DNA of 64,000 nucleotides from Caballeronia telluris (lineage in GTDB: Bacteria; Pseudomonadota; Gammaproteobacteria; Burkholderiales; Burkholderiaceae), in contig NZ_FCNZ02000011.1 of assembly GCF_001544495.1 (NCBI RefSeq), positions 1 to 64,000 on the forward strand, given 5' to 3'. Positions 44,014-56,466 of the stretch are shown piece after piece. The notes under the pieces were generated by a model. That model ran no database searches. It worked only from the letters and a program-made list of their open reading frames with translations, and was not told the DNA's origin. How positions within the stretch are numbered: the first letter of the stretch is position 1; every line of letters starts with the position of its first letter. The position numbers were made by a program, and so were the translations under genes.

Positions 44014-45009
44014 TCAGCCTTCGTCGGCGGTTGCCGGCTGCGCGTGTTCCTTGCGCGGCGCACGACCGCGACCCGCCGCGCGAAAGATCCGGCTCATCGC
44101 GTCGTCGACCTGCTGCGAACGCTCGAACAGTTCCGCGAGCCAGCCGACGAAGACGGAAACGCGCGGCGTCGCCTGCCGGCTCTTGAGAAACGCCACCGAC
44201 ACATTCATCGGCATCGACCGCCACGCCGGCAGCACTTCGCGCAACTGCCCCGAGCGCAGGTACGGGAGCGCCGCGATCCGCGCCGGCTGGATCAGCCCGA
44301 GCCCTTCAATCCCGCACGCGAGATACGCGTGTTCGTCCGCCACCTGGACGAATCCCGGCATCTTGACCGTCAGCGCTTTTCCGTCGACTTCGAAGTCGAA
44401 ATCGCACGGCCGCCCGGTCTTCTCCGACACACAATTCACGGCGACATGGCGCGCGAGATCGTCGAGCGTTTCAGGTGTGCCGTGGCGCTCCAGATAGGCC
44501 GGGCTCGCGCACGTCACGTGCTCGAACGTGCCGAGCCGGCGCGCGATCAGGCCGGAATCGGGCAGCTCGCCGAGTTGCACGCTGCAATCCACCCCTTCGC
44601 CGACCAGATCGACCGCGCGATTGCCGATGCCGATCGACAGGTCGATATGCGGATAGCGCGCGTGAAAGTCCGGCAGCGCGGGCACGACGATGGAAGTCGC
44701 GACCGTGTCGGGCATCTCGACGCGCAGGCGGCCGCGCAGGCGGTCTTCGCCCGCGTGGAAGCCGGATTCGAGGTCGTCGATATCGGCGAGGATCTGAGCG
44801 CAGCGCTCGTAGTACGCGGCGCCGTCGACGGTGAGATTCAGGCGGCGCGTCGTGCGGGCGAGCAGTTGCACGCCGACCAACGCCTCCAGTTGCTGAATGG
44901 TGGTGGAGACGGTCGCGCGCGGCATGGCGAGCGATTCGGCTGCACGCGAAAAGCTGTTCGTATCGACGACGCGCGTGAAGACACGCATTGCATGGATGCG
45001 ATCGAGCAC
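44014..45009 (-). CDS. LysR family regulator (CrgA-type)
   Basis: A 331-residue LysR protein. The opening MLDRIHAMRVFTRVVDTNSFSRAAESLAM and the effector domain with CASPAYLERHGTPETLDDLARH are typical of the large CrgA/YafC-like branch, which often controls neighbouring oxidoreductases. The C-terminal tail of about 30 residues is basic and extra. The start is GTG at 45009, with AAAGGAAAACACC upstream. It diverges from the rpiR-gsi operon, with no obvious target besides itself. Confidence 0.88.
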   Translation of the reverse strand: MLDRIHAMRVFTRVVDTNSFSRAAESLAMPRATVSTTIQQLEALVGVQLLARTTRRLNLTVDGAAYYERCAQILADIDDLESGFHAGEDRLRGRLRVEMPDTVATSIVVPALPDFHARYPHIDLSIGIGNRAVDLVGEGVDCSVQLGELPDSGLIARRLGTFEHVTCASPAYLERHGTPETLDDLARHVAVNCVSEKTGRPCDFDFEVDGKALTVKMPGFVQVADEHAYLACGIEGLGLIQPARIAALPYLRSGQLREVLPAWRSMPMNVSVAFLKSRQATPRVSVFVGWLAELFERSQQVDDAMSRIFRAAGRGRAPRKEHAQPATADEG

Positions 45010-45312
45010 GGTGTTTTCCTTTGACGATGAGGGAGCGGGCCCCGTGCGCGGTGTTGGTTCTTGCTTGCGCTCTCGCGGGAAGGGCCGGCGATGGTGACAT
45101 CGTAAGCAGGCACGTCGTCTGGGTGAATACCCAAAAATCGCGGATTATTGCCCGATTCTGTGGGGTCCGGCGCGCGGGAGTATCGAAGGACACGCATTGC
45201 TGCTGCAGAGCGTCTCATCGGAAACCCGCAGTTGATGAAAATGAATTTTTTTTGACGGCGGTTTTGGGTAAACATAGTTTCATTACATTTCCCCAAGGGC
45301 GCTCTTGCGCGT
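45010..45312. other. Divergent intergenic region of LysR and RpiR genes
   Basis: A 303-bp spacer without genes. A promoter candidate for the right-hand operon is TTGACG (45252-45257), 17 bp, TAGTTT (45275-45280), preceded by a run of T. The flanking GGGTAAACATAGTTTCATTAC is a possible RpiR target because it covers the -10 box, with GTAA/TTAC ends. Confidence 0.45.
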
Positions 45313-46248
45313 ATGGCCCGTCCGTCGTCCACCGTCACGTCGCCCTCGGGCGACGAGTTGATCTCCGTGCGCATCGCCTCCGCCATGCCCACGCTCACGC
45401 CGATTCACCGGCGCATGGGCGCGTTCGTGCTGGCGAACCTGTTCCGCTCGGCGACGATGCGCATCGACGAACTGGCGAGCGCCGTGGGCGCGTCGGTCGC
45501 GACGGCGAACCGCTTCGCGCGCGCGCTCGGCTTCGACGGCTACCCGGCGTTTCGCGAGGCGCTCGTGCGCGGCTTCGAGGCGACCATCGCGCCGGTCGAG
45601 CGGCTGCGCACCGCGCTGGAGTCGCCCGCGAGCGGCTCGCAGGTGTTCGACGCGTCGCTCGAACAGGTGGCGTCCAACTTGCAGATGACGCGTGCGGCGA
45701 TCGACGGCGGCATCGCCGAGGCCCTGGTCGACGCGATTCTGGAGGCGCGGCGCGTCTTCGTACTGGGCTACGGCGCGAGCGCGTTTCTCGCCGGGCTGAT
45801 GGAACACGGACTGACGCCGTATTGCGCGAACGTGCAGTCGCTTGCGTTGATGGGCGGGCCGTCGCACGCGGCGCGGCGGCTCTTCAACGCGTCGCCGGGC
45901 GATTTGTTGATTGCGATTGCCTTCCCGCGCTACGTCGACGATACGATCGAACTCGCGCGCCTCGCCGCCGGCCACGGCGTGCGCGTGGTCGCGCTGACGG
46001 ACGGCGCGGCGTCGCCGCTCGCGCAGGTCGCGGACCTCGTGCTGACGATCCGCACCGAGCGGCGCCTCGCCGCGAATTGCGACACGGCGGTGCTGGCCGT
46101 CATCGAAGCGCTGTGCGACGCGGTCGCGCAGCGGGCGAAGCGCTCCGTCGAAGCGGCTTCGGGCCTGACCGAATTCGTGCTGCCGTGGCTCGTGAAGCCG
46201 GCGATGCACATCCCGGCGTCACCTAAAACCGAAGACACCAAGACATGA
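45313..46248 (+). CDS. MurR/RpiR family regulator of the glutathione/peptide operon
   Basis: A 311-residue regulator. The N-terminal RpiR helix-turn-helix is at about 20-90 (RIDELASAVGASVATANRFARALGF in part). The C-terminal SIS domain contains RRVFVLGYGASAFLAGLMEHGL and the second half VVALTDGAASPLAQVADLVL. SIS domains normally sense phosphosugars, which is odd for a peptide operon; the true ligand is unknown. It overlaps iaaA as ATGA, making it the first gene of the operon. Confidence 0.88.
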   Translation: MARPSSTVTSPSGDELISVRIASAMPTLTPIHRRMGAFVLANLFRSATMRIDELASAVGASVATANRFARALGFDGYPAFREALVRGFEATIAPVERLRTALESPASGSQVFDASLEQVASNLQMTRAAIDGGIAEALVDAILEARRVFVLGYGASAFLAGLMEHGLTPYCANVQSLALMGGPSHAARRLFNASPGDLLIAIAFPRYVDDTIELARLAAGHGVRVVALTDGAASPLAQVADLVLTIRTERRLAANCDTAVLAVIEALCDAVAQRAKRSVEAASGLTEFVLPWLVKPAMHIPASPKTEDTKT

Positions 46249-47219
46249 CTACACAAGCCGTCATCGCGATTCACGGCGGCGCGGGCACGATCCTGCGCTC
46301 GGCGCTGAGCATCGAAGCCGAGTCGGCGTATCACGCCGCGCTGGAAGGCATCCTCGAAGCGGGGCAGCGCATTCTCGCCGATGGCGGCAGCGCGCTCGAC
46401 GCGGTCACCGAAGCGGTGCGCCTGCTCGAAGACTGCCCGCTCTTCAACGCGGGCCACGGCGCCGTGTTCACGGCGGCGGGCACGCACGAACTCGACGCCT
46501 CCGTGATGGACGGCGCGACGCTCGAAGCCGGCGCCGTGTGCTGCGTGACGCGCGTGAAGAACCCCGTGCTCGCCGCGCGCCGGGTGCTCGACAAGAGCGA
46601 ACACGTGCTCTTCACGGGCGAGGGCGCGGAAGCGTTCGCGGCGGCGCAGGGGCTCGAATTCGTCGATCCCGCGTACTTTCATACCGAGGCGCGGCACCGG
46701 CAATGGCTCAATGCGCGCGGCGTGCAGGGCACGATGCTAGACCACGACGCGGCTTCGATGGACGCCCGCGATGAAGGCCCGAACGAGCCCATCGATCCCG
46801 ACAAGAAGTTCGGCACGGTCGGCGCGGTCGCACGGGATGCGCACGGCCACGTGGCGGCGGCGACCTCGACGGGCGGCATCACCAACAAGCAGCCGGGACG
46901 CGTCGGCGATGCCCCGCTGATCGGCGCGGGCTGCTACGCGAACGATGCGACCTGCGCCGTCTCGACCACGGGCACGGGCGAGATGTTCATGCGCATGCTG
47001 GCGGCCTACGACGTCTCGGCGCGCATGGAGTATCGCGGCGCGACGCTCGAACAGGCGGCGGCCGAAGTCGTGATGGAACGGCTGCCGCGCATCGAGGGAC
47101 GCGGCGGCCTGATCGCCGTCGATGCGAAGGGCAACGTGACGCTTCCGTTCAATACGGAAGGCATGTACCGCGGCTTCGCGCGCGTGGGCGACACGCCCGT
47201 GACCGCGATCTATCGCTGA
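46245..47219 (+). CDS. iaaA: Isoaspartyl peptidase / L-asparaginase (plant-type)
   Basis: A 324-residue N-terminal-nucleophile hydrolase. The start [10 protein letters not shown] and the self-cleavage site before T191 ([12 protein letters not shown]) are typical, and the metal-site loop is near [10 protein letters not shown]. It cleaves isoaspartyl dipeptides and asparagine. In E. coli iaaA also stands directly before gsiABCD, so the arrangement is ancestral. The subunits formed would be about 190 and 134 residues. Confidence 0.95.
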   Translation: MTTQAVIAIHGGAGTILRSALSIEAESAYHAALEGILEAGQRILADGGSALDAVTEAVRLLEDCPLFNAGHGAVFTAAGTHELDASVMDGATLEAGAVCCVTRVKNPVLAARRVLDKSEHVLFTGEGAEAFAAAQGLEFVDPAYFHTEARHRQWLNARGVQGTMLDHDAASMDARDEGPNEPIDPDKKFGTVGAVARDAHGHVAAATSTGGITNKQPGRVGDAPLIGAGCYANDATCAVSTTGTGEMFMRMLAAYDVSARMEYRGATLEQAAAEVVMERLPRIEGRGGLIAVDAKGNVTLPFNTEGMYRGFARVGDTPVTAIYR

Positions 47220-47230
47220 AGGAACACACG

Positions 47231-49132
<1,902 letters not shown>

Positions 49133-49189
49133 TAACCAGCTTGCAGTGCACCTCCAGCGAATCATAACGTCAAGCCAAGGAGTTCAACG

Positions 49190-50767
49190 ATGTCGCTCTC
49201 GAAGTCAGGTCCGAAGTTCAAGCTGTTGCGCTTGCGTGCGCTGATCGCCGCGAGCGCGAGCGCCTGCGTCCTCACGACGCTCACCGCGATGCCCGCTCAC
49301 GCCGAAACCATGGCGGTGATGGCGGTCGCGTCGACCTTCACGACGCTCGATCCCTACGACGCGAACGACACGCTGTCGCAAGCGGTGGCGAAGTCCTTCT
49401 ATCAGGGTCTGTTCGGCTTCGACAAGGACATGAAGATCGTCAACGTGCTTGCCACGAGCTATGAAGCGAGCCCCGACGCGAAGGTCTACACGATCAAGCT
49501 GCGCACCGGCGTGAAGTTCCATGACGGCACCGACTTCAACGCCGATGCGGTGAAGGCCGTCTTCGACCGAGTGACCGATCCGGCGAACAAGCTCAAGCGC
49601 TACAACCTCTTCAACAAGATCGAGAAGACCGAAGTGATCGATCCGCAGACGGTGAAAATCACGCTGAAGATTCCGTTCTCGGCGTTCATCAACGTGCTTG
49701 CGCATCCTTCGGCGGTGATGATCTCGCCCGAGGCGCTGAAGAAGTACGGCAAGGACATCGCGATGCATCCGGTCGGCACGGGCCCGTTCGAATTCGTCGA
49801 ATGGAAGCAGACCGACGACCTGAAGGTGAAGAAGTTCGCGGGCTACTGGAAGAAGGGCTATCCGAAGATCGACATGATCGACTGGAAGCCGGTGGTCGAC
49901 AACAACACGCGCGCGGCGCTCATGCAGACGGGCGAAGCGGACTTCGCGTTCCAGGTGCCGTTCGAGCAGGCGGCGGCGCTCAAGTCGAGCCCGAAGGTCG
50001 ACCTGATCGCGGCGCCGTCCATCATCCAGCGCTATATCAGCATGAACATGCTGCAGAAGCCCTTCGACAACCCGAAGGTGCGCGAGGCGATGAACTACGC
50101 GATCAACAAGGAAGCGCTCGTGAAGGTGGCGTTCTCGGGCTATGCGATGCCGGCTGAAGGCGTCGTGCCGCAGGGAGTCGACTACGCGGTGAAGACGGGG
50201 CCGTGGAAATACGACCCGGCAAAGGCGCGCGAGCTTCTGAAGGAAGCGGGCTATCCGAACGGCTTCGAAACGGAACTGTGGTCGGGCTATAACCACTCGA
50301 CCGCGCAGAAGATCATCCAGTTCGTGCAGCAGCAACTCGCGCAGGTCGGCGTGAAGGCTTCGGTGCAGGCGCTCGAAGCGGGCCAGCGTGTGGCGAAGGT
50401 CGAGAGCGCGCCGGACCCGGCCACCGCGCCGATCCGCATGTATTACATCGGCTGGTCGTCGTCGACGGGTGAAGCGGACTGGGCCATCTCGCCGCTGCTC
50501 GCGAGCGCATCGTTCCCGCCGAAGCTGTCGAACACGGCGTACTACAAGAACGAAACGGTCGATTCGGACTTGGCGAAGGCGCTCGCGACCACCGACCGCA
50601 ACGAGAAGTCCGCGCTCTACGCCGATGCGCAAAAGCGCATCTGGGCCGATGCGCCGTGGGTCTTCCTCGTCACGGAGAAGGTCGTGTACGCGCGCAGCAA
50701 GCGGCTTTCGGGCGCGTACGTGATGCCCGACGGCTCGTTCAGCTTCGACGAAATCGCCATCAAGTAA
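49190..50767 (+). CDS. gsiB: Glutathione/peptide-binding protein
   Basis: A 525-residue periplasmic family-5 binding protein. The signal peptide is long (about 40 residues) and ends AHA/ETM. The mature part begins [20 protein letters not shown], characteristic of GsiB. Also seen are [21 protein letters not shown] and [18 protein letters not shown]. It delivers glutathione or small peptides to GsiCD. AAGGAG precedes the ATG. A large hairpin follows the stop, separating it from gsiC. Confidence 0.93.
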   Translation: MSLSKSGPKFKLLRLRALIAASASACVLTTLTAMPAHAETMAVMAVASTFTTLDPYDANDTLSQAVAKSFYQGLFGFDKDMKIVNVLATSYEASPDAKVYTIKLRTGVKFHDGTDFNADAVKAVFDRVTDPANKLKRYNLFNKIEKTEVIDPQTVKITLKIPFSAFINVLAHPSAVMISPEALKKYGKDIAMHPVGTGPFEFVEWKQTDDLKVKKFAGYWKKGYPKIDMIDWKPVVDNNTRAALMQTGEADFAFQVPFEQAAALKSSPKVDLIAAPSIIQRYISMNMLQKPFDNPKVREAMNYAINKEALVKVAFSGYAMPAEGVVPQGVDYAVKTGPWKYDPAKARELLKEAGYPNGFETELWSGYNHSTAQKIIQFVQQQLAQVGVKASVQALEAGQRVAKVESAPDPATAPIRMYYIGWSSSTGEADWAISPLLASASFPPKLSNTAYYKNETVDSDLAKALATTDRNEKSALYADAQKRIWADAPWVFLVTEKVVYARSKRLSGAYVMPDGSFSFDEIAIK

Positions 50768-50775
50768 CCGCCGAT

Positions 50776-50807
50776 GGCCGGGCGTCATGCGTCGATGATG
50801 CCCGGCC
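50776..50807 (+). other. Intercistronic hairpin after gsiB
   Basis: 13-nt arms (GGCCGGGCGTCAT 50776-50788, ATGATGCCCGGCC 50795-50807) match at 12 of 13 positions around a 6-nt loop, with no T-tract. Position and shape fit an mRNA-stabilising or attenuating hairpin that lets the binding protein be made in excess over the permeases. Confidence 0.6.
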
Positions 50808-50822
50808 GAACTGACTCGACTC

Positions 50823-51743
50823 ATGCTGACCTTTCTCGCCAAACGCCTGCTCGGATTGCTGCCGACGCTCTTAATCGTCGCGGTGCTGGTGTTCCTGTTC
50901 GTGCACATGCTGCCGGGCGATCCGGCGCGTCTTGCCGCCGGCGCCGAAGCCGACGAAGCGACGGTCGCGCTCGTGCGCGCGGATCTCGGTCTCGACAAGC
51001 CGCTGCCGCAGCAGTTCGTCAACTTCTTCAAGAAGGTCGTGCGGTTCGACTTCGGCACCTCGACGCGCAGCAAGCGCCCCGTGAGCACCGAGATTGCCGA
51101 GCGCTTCATGCCGACGCTCTGGCTTACCATCGCGAGCATGGTGTGGGCGGTGATCTTCGGCATGACGATCGGCATCGTCTCGGCGGTGTGGCGCAACCAG
51201 TGGCCGGACCGCATCGGCATGACGCTCGCGGTGTCGGGCATCTCGTTTCCGGCGTTCGCGCTCGGCATGCTGCTAATGGAAATATTTTCGGTGAAGCTCG
51301 GCTGGCTGCCGATCGTCGGCGACGGTTCGTGGCAGAGCTATATCCTCCCTTCGATCACGCTCGGCGCGGCCGTCGCTGCGGTGATGGCGCGCTTCACGCG
51401 GGCGTCGTTCGTCGAAGTGATGAACGAGGACTTCGTGCGCACCGCGCGCGCGAAGGGCGTGCACGAACCGGTCGTCATCATCAAGCATTGCCTGCGCAAC
51501 GCGATGATTCCCGTCGTCACGATGATGGGCTTGCAATTCGGCTTTCTGCTCGGCGGCTCGATCGTCGTCGAGAAGGTGTTCAACTGGCCGGGGCTCGGGC
51601 GCCTGCTCGTCGATGCCGTCGAGATGCGCGACTATCCGGTGATCCAGGCGGAGGTATTGCTGTTCTCGCTGGAGTTCATCGTGATCAACCTGATCGTGGA
51701 CGTGCTGTACGCCGTGATCAATCCGACCATCCGCTTCAAGTGA
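50823..51743 (+). CDS. gsiC: Glutathione/peptide ABC importer permease
   Basis: A 306-residue permease of the DppB type. The N-terminal helix ([22 protein letters not shown] in part) is followed by the LPGDPA segment and a further five helices. The EAA-type loop is [28 protein letters not shown] in two parts. The pair with GsiD forms the membrane channel. Translation starts 56 bases after gsiB, beyond the hairpin, without a strong ribosome site, consistent with lower expression. Confidence 0.93.
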   Translation: MLTFLAKRLLGLLPTLLIVAVLVFLFVHMLPGDPARLAAGAEADEATVALVRADLGLDKPLPQQFVNFFKKVVRFDFGTSTRSKRPVSTEIAERFMPTLWLTIASMVWAVIFGMTIGIVSAVWRNQWPDRIGMTLAVSGISFPAFALGMLLMEIFSVKLGWLPIVGDGSWQSYILPSITLGAAVAAVMARFTRASFVEVMNEDFVRTARAKGVHEPVVIIKHCLRNAMIPVVTMMGLQFGFLLGGSIVVEKVFNWPGLGRLLVDAVEMRDYPVIQAEVLLFSLEFIVINLIVDVLYAVINPTIRFK

Positions 51744-51750
51744 GGCCCGC

Positions 51751-52650
51751 ATGAGCGTGACCGCCGACACAGCCAAGGCCGCCGCGATAGCGAGCCACGA
51801 AATCCGCACGCCGTGGAGCGAGTTCTGGCGCAAGTTCAAAAAGCAGCCGGTCGCGCTTGCCGCGGGCGTGTTCGTGCTGCTCCTGATCCTGATCGCGATC
51901 ATCGCGCCGTACATCGTGCCGTACGATCCGGAAAATTTCTTCGACTACGACGCGCTCAACGCGGGACCGTCGGCGGCGCACTGGTTCGGCGTCGATTCGC
52001 TCGGGCGCGACATCTTCAGCCGCATTCTCGCGGGCAGCCGCATCTCGTTATCGGCGGGGCTGTTGTCGGTCGTGATCGGCGCGATCATCGGCACGTTCTT
52101 CGGGTTGCTCGCGGGCTACTACGAAGGATGGTGGGACCGCATCGTGATGCGCGTCGCCGACGTGCTGTTCGCGTTCCCCGGCATTCTGCTCGCCATCGGC
52201 GTGGTCGCGATTCTCGGCAACGGCATGATCAACGTGATCTGCGCGGTCGCGATCTTCAGCATTCCGGCGTTCGCGCGGCTCGTGCGTGGCAACACGCTCT
52301 CGCTTAAACATCTCACGTATATCGAAGCCGCGCGCAGCATCGGCGCGTCGGACTGGACCATCATCGTGCGGCACATTCTGCCGGGCACGATCTCGTCGGT
52401 GGTCGTGTACTTCACAATGCGTATCGGCACCTCGATCATCACCGCCGCGAGCCTCTCGTTCCTCGGCCTCGGCGCACAGCCGCCGACACCCGAGTGGGGC
52501 GCGATGCTCAACGAGGCGCGCGCCGACATGGCGATGGCGCCGCATATCGCCGTGTTTCCGAGCCTCGCGATCTTCTTCACGGTGCTTGCGTTCAACCTGC
52601 TCGGCGACGGCCTGCGCGATGCGCTCGATCCGAAGCTGGACCGGCCATGA
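51751..52650 (+). CDS. gsiD: Glutathione/peptide ABC importer permease
   Basis: A 299-residue DppC-type permease with six helices. The N-terminal [23 protein letters not shown], the [24 protein letters not shown] region, and the coupling loop [25 protein letters not shown] in two parts are typical. It begins 7 bases after gsiC with GAGG upstream and ends overlapping the next gene as ATGA. Confidence 0.93.
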   Translation: MSVTADTAKAAAIASHEIRTPWSEFWRKFKKQPVALAAGVFVLLLILIAIIAPYIVPYDPENFFDYDALNAGPSAAHWFGVDSLGRDIFSRILAGSRISLSAGLLSVVIGAIIGTFFGLLAGYYEGWWDRIVMRVADVLFAFPGILLAIGVVAILGNGMINVICAVAIFSIPAFARLVRGNTLSLKHLTYIEAARSIGASDWTIIVRHILPGTISSVVVYFTMRIGTSIITAASLSFLGLGAQPPTPEWGAMLNEARADMAMAPHIAVFPSLAIFFTVLAFNLLGDGLRDALDPKLDRP

Positions 52651-53648
52651 TCGCCATGCCACGCATCGGCTCGCTGACCGCCGGGCCGCTTGGCACGATC
52701 GCGGACGTGGCGGGCGTGACGGTCGGGCATTGCACGCTCGACGAAGGCGCGGTGCAGACGGGCGTCACGGTCGTGCGGCCGCATGACGGCGACCTCTATC
52801 GCAGCAAGGTGCCGGCCGCCGCGAGCGTGATCAACGGCTTCGGCAAGAGCATCGGGCTCGTGCAAGTCGATGAGCTTGGCGTGCTCGAAACGCCGATTGC
52901 GCTGACCAACACGTTCGGTGTCGGCACGGTGGCGAACGCGCAGATTCGCGATGCCATCGAAGCCAATCCGTCGATTGGACGAGACTGGCCGACCGTCAAT
53001 CCGCTCGTGTTCGAATGCAACGACGGTTATCTCAACGACATTCAGGCGCTGGCGGTTCAGGAGTCGCATTACCGCGACGCGCTGCATGGGTGCGATGCAG
53101 GCTTCGAGCGCGGTTCGGTCGGTGCAGGTCGCGGGATGTCGTGCTTCGACATGAAAGGCGGTATCGGATCGGCATCGCGCGCGGTGCGTATCGCGGGCCG
53201 TGAATGCATGACCGGCGCGCTCGTGCTCGCTAACTTCGGCCGCATACCGATGCTGAAGCTGGATGGCATCGCTGTCGGACGCGCCATGCAGCAACACGAA
53301 CCCGAGCAAGGCTCGATCATCATGATCGTCGCCACCGACGCGCCGCTCGACGCACGCCAGTTGCGCCGCCTTTCACTGCGCGCCGCCGCCGGCCTCGCGC
53401 GCACGGGTTCGGTCTACGGCCACGGCAGCGGCGACATCGCGCTTGCATTCACCACGGCCTGGACGGTCCCGCATCTCGCGGACTTCGTCCCGGTGCCCGC
53501 GCTTGTTGCCGACGCGCGGCTCGATCCGCTCTTTCAGGCCGCGGCGGACAGCGTCGAGCAGGCCATCGTCGATGCGCTCTTCAGCGCTGAACCGGTGACT
53601 GGCCGCGACGGCAACCGCCGCCTTTCGCTCAAAGACATGCAACCATGA
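52647..53648 (+). CDS. P1 family (DmpA-type) self-cleaving aminopeptidase
   Basis: A 333-residue member of the L-aminopeptidase D-Ala-esterase/beta-aminopeptidase family. The opening [21 protein letters not shown] and the [11 protein letters not shown] and [21 protein letters not shown] segments are diagnostic. The predicted self-cleavage is Gly222/Ser223 ([14 protein letters not shown]), making Ser223 the N-terminal nucleophile. It would trim imported peptides, possibly with D- or beta-amino acids. ATGA overlaps tie it to gsiD and dppA. Confidence 0.9.
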   Translation: MIAMPRIGSLTAGPLGTIADVAGVTVGHCTLDEGAVQTGVTVVRPHDGDLYRSKVPAAASVINGFGKSIGLVQVDELGVLETPIALTNTFGVGTVANAQIRDAIEANPSIGRDWPTVNPLVFECNDGYLNDIQALAVQESHYRDALHGCDAGFERGSVGAGRGMSCFDMKGGIGSASRAVRIAGRECMTGALVLANFGRIPMLKLDGIAVGRAMQQHEPEQGSIIMIVATDAPLDARQLRRLSLRAAAGLARTGSVYGHGSGDIALAFTTAWTVPHLADFVPVPALVADARLDPLFQAAADSVEQAIVDALFSAEPVTGRDGNRRLSLKDMQP

Positions 53649-54463
53649 AAGTACTGATTTCGGCGGACATCGAGGGCGTCGCGGGCGTGTTTCATCCCGA
53701 GCAGACGCGCGCGGGCAACGCGGAATACGAACGCGCGCGCCGCTGGATGACGCTCGAAGCGAACGCGGCTGTCGAGGGGGCTTTTGCGGGCGGCGCGACA
53801 CAGGTATGGGTCAACGATTCGCATGGCGGCTTTCGCAACCTGCTGCCCGATCTGATCGACGCGCGCGCGGGCATCGTGCTCGGCAAGCCGCGCACGCTCG
53901 GCATGATGGCCGGACTCGAAGACGAACCCGAACTCGTGTTCATGATCGGCTATCACGCGCGGGCGCAAAGTCGCGGCATCCTCTCGCATACGATCAACAG
54001 CTTCGCGTTCGCACGCGTGTCGCTCGATGGCGAGGAAGTCGGCGAGGCAGGGCTCTATGGCGCGCTCGCCGAGGAACGCGGCGCGCGCGTGGCGCTCCTG
54101 ACCGGCGACGACGTATTCGTCGAAGAGACACGGCCCGCGTTTGCCGATGCGCGCTTCGTGACGGTCAAGACCGCGCACGGCTATTCGAGCGGCGTCACGC
54201 AATCGCCCGCCAGCGCGTGCGAGTCGATCCGGCGCGCGGCAGCCGAAGTCGTCGAGCAAGCGCCGCACGCGTGGCTTCGCAAGCTCCCTAAGCCTGTGCA
54301 CTGCGAACTGCGCGTGCAGACCACTGCGCTTGCCGATCTCTTCTGTCAGTGGCCGACGCTCGAACGCATCGACGGCGTGACGCTCGCGTTCGATACGCCG
54401 TCGGTCGAACATGCGGTGCGCGTGCTCAACAGCCTCTCGGCGATGTCGTTCATGTTGAGGTGA
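53645..54463 (+). CDS. dppA: M55 D-aminopeptidase
   Basis: A 272-residue zinc D-aminopeptidase. Metal ligands align with B. subtilis DppA: D8 and E10 (SADIEGV), H60 (VNDSHGGF), H104 (GYHARAQ) and E134 (EEVGEAG). The catalytic H115 is in LSHTINS. It releases N-terminal D-amino acids, for example from peptidoglycan peptides. It is the last gene of the operon and overlaps the P1 peptidase as ATGA. Its presence suggests the importer also takes up cell-wall peptides. Confidence 0.92.
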   Translation: MKVLISADIEGVAGVFHPEQTRAGNAEYERARRWMTLEANAAVEGAFAGGATQVWVNDSHGGFRNLLPDLIDARAGIVLGKPRTLGMMAGLEDEPELVFMIGYHARAQSRGILSHTINSFAFARVSLDGEEVGEAGLYGALAEERGARVALLTGDDVFVEETRPAFADARFVTVKTAHGYSSGVTQSPASACESIRRAAAEVVEQAPHAWLRKLPKPVHCELRVQTTALADLFCQWPTLERIDGVTLAFDTPSVEHAVRVLNSLSAMSFMLR

Positions 54464-54604
54464 AGACGCGCGCCTTCGTCTATCATGAGGCCCTGCATCG
54501 GCTTAACGGTGCGAGGTACGTGATGCCAAGATCGAGCAAGGAGCGCTTCATCGAACGCCTTGCACGCGACGCGTAGTCCCTCCAAATCACTTTCGCTTTT
54601 GTCC

Positions 54605-54982
54605 ATGTATCTGTCGATCATCGCCGTGGGCCTTGGCGGCGCGCTCGGCTCCCTGCTTCGCTGGGTGCTCGGGTTGCGCCTCAATGCGCTGTTTCCCAAC
54701 CTGCCGCTTGGCACGCTTGCCGCCAACGTGATCGCGGGCTACGTGATTGGCATTGCGGTCGCATGGTTTGCCCGCGTTCCGGACATCTCGATCGAATGGC
54801 GCCTCTTCGTGATCACCGGCCTGATGGGCGGCTTGTCGACGTTCTCGACCTTCTCGGCAGAAGTGGTCGCGCATCTTCAGCAAGGGCGCTTCGGCTGGGC
54901 GGCGGGCGAGATCGCGATTCATGTGACGGCTTCGGTCGTGATGACCGTGCTCGGGATTGCGACCGTTTCGCTTGCGCGCTAA
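54605..54982 (+). CDS. crcB: Fluoride channel CrcB/FluC
   Basis: A 125-residue four-helix membrane protein exporting fluoride as a dual-topology dimer. Signature segments are [33 protein letters not shown] and [16 protein letters not shown], the last with the Phe-box and Ser/Thr residues of the pore. A single crcB gene of this length works as a homodimer. ATG 54605 has no evident ribosome site. I looked for a fluoride riboswitch in the 140 bases upstream and saw none. Confidence 0.92.
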   Translation: MYLSIIAVGLGGALGSLLRWVLGLRLNALFPNLPLGTLAANVIAGYVIGIAVAWFARVPDISIEWRLFVITGLMGGLSTFSTFSAEVVAHLQQGRFGWAAGEIAIHVTASVVMTVLGIATVSLAR

Positions 54983-55077
54983 GCCGTGATCGAAGTCGGA
55001 CCGTATCGGCCATCGGATCTCGCGAGTCGGCCACCTTCGAGGCGCGGACTTCAAGAACTTCCGCATGGAGAAGACGC

Positions 55078-56466
55078 TCAGTCCTTCGCGAACTGCACGC
55101 TGACAATCAGTCCGCCGCCCGGCGCTTCGTCGAGCGATATGCGCGCGTGATGCACCCGCGCGATCTCGCGCACGATCGAGAGACCGAGCCCGCTGCCTTC
55201 CACGTTTTGCGTCGCCGAGCTGCGATAGAAGCGTTCGAAGACCGCATCGCGTTCCTGTGGTGCGATGCCGGGACCGTTGTCGATCACTTGCAGCAACGGC
55301 CCTTCGGCCGCACGCGTCACGCGCACCGTGATGACCGATCCATCGCCTGCATAGCGGATCGCGTTGTCGATGAGATTGCCGCAGAGTTCGGCGAGCAGAT
55401 CGCGTTGACCGGTCACGTCGACTTTCTCTTCCTGCTCGAAGCCGAGGTCGATGTTGCGGGCGCGCGCGACCGGCGACCAGTCGAGCGTCACGCTACGCGC
55501 GACCTTGTCGAGCGAAAGCGGCGCGAGCTTCACCAGATGGCCGCTGTCCGCATCGAGCCGCGCCAGCGAGAGCAACTGCTGCACGCCTTTGCCCGCCTGC
55601 CGCACCGCGCCGTTCAGACGCTTCAGATGCGTTCTTGCGCGCTCCTCGCGCGCCTCGCGCAGCGCCAGTTCCGATTCGGCCTGGATCACGGCGAGCGGCG
55701 TCTTGAGTTGATGCGCGGCGTCGGTGAAGAACCGTCGCCGCGATTCCTGCATGCGTCGCAAGCGGCCGATGTATTGATTGATCGAATCGACGAGCGGTTC
55801 GACTTCGCTCGGCAGGCCGGTCTGATCGAGCGGGGCGGGGTCGTCGTCGGCGCGGGCCGCGACGGTCGCCGACAAACGGTTGAGCGGACGCAGGCCCCGT
55901 CCGACCCCGAGCCAAACGATGCCGAGCGCAAGCACGATCAGCAATGCTTCTTGCGTGAGCGAGCCGATCAGGATCTCGCGCGCGAGGGCTTGCCTCGGCT
56001 CGATCGTCTCGCCGACCATGATCCACACGACGCGCGTCTGCGCGGTCGGAACGTCGTGGACCGGCAAGCGCAAGGCGCCCATGCGCAGTTGCTCGCCACG
56101 GTAGGTCGCATCGTAGAAGCGCGTCTGATACGGCTCGGGCATCGCGCGCTTGGGCGGCAGCGGCAGGTCCGCATAGCCCGTCACGGCGCGCCCGCTGTCC
56201 TCGCGAATCAGATAGTAGATCTTGCCGCCGGCATCGGATTCGAACATCTCCAGCGCGAGGTACGGCAGATCGACTTCGACCTGGCCGTCACTGAGGCGCG
56301 TGCCTTCGCGGATCGACTTCAGCGAGAACGCGAGCGAGCGGTCGAACGCGACGTGCGCGGCGTTCATCGCGCGCTGGTAGGTGAGCCACGAATCGAGCGC
56401 GAGCAGCGCGACGAGCGGCAGCAAGAGCCACAGCGACACCTGCCGCCGCAAATTGGGTTTAGGCAT
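55078..56466 (-). CDS. Sensor histidine kinase (TctE-like)
   Basis: A 462-residue inner-membrane kinase. TM1 is about 9-27 and TM2 about 170-190, with a periplasmic sensor of about 140 residues between. A HAMP-like linker follows, then the H-box with phospho-acceptor H252 (DAAHQLKTPLAV), the N-box ELCGNLIDNAIRYA, IDNGPGIAPQ (G1) and GSGLGLSIV (G2). TctE-type kinases control uptake of organic acids. It overlaps the regulator gene by 8 bases. Confidence 0.92.
   Translation of the reverse strand: MPKPNLRRQVSLWLLLPLVALLALDSWLTYQRAMNAAHVAFDRSLAFSLKSIREGTRLSDGQVEVDLPYLALEMFESDAGGKIYYLIREDSGRAVTGYADLPLPPKRAMPEPYQTRFYDATYRGEQLRMGALRLPVHDVPTAQTRVVWIMVGETIEPRQALAREILIGSLTQEALLIVLALGIVWLGVGRGLRPLNRLSATVAARADDDPAPLDQTGLPSEVEPLVDSINQYIGRLRRMQESRRRFFTDAAHQLKTPLAVIQAESELALREAREERARTHLKRLNGAVRQAGKGVQQLLSLARLDADSGHLVKLAPLSLDKVARSVTLDWSPVARARNIDLGFEQEEKVDVTGQRDLLAELCGNLIDNAIRYAGDGSVITVRVTRAAEGPLLQVIDNGPGIAPQERDAVFERFYRSSATQNVEGSGLGLSIVREIARVHHARISLDEAPGGGLIVSVQFAKD

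Noticed and set aside
54349-54576. Small plus-strand frame ending [15 protein letters not shown] between dppA and crcB
   Set aside because: Most of it overlaps the end of dppA, and it has no ribosome site. Only the last 35 residues look protein-like, which is too little to call.
54464-54604. Fluoride riboswitch upstream of crcB
   Set aside because: The conserved riboswitch segments were not seen in the 140-base spacer. No aptamer-like pairing was found by eye.
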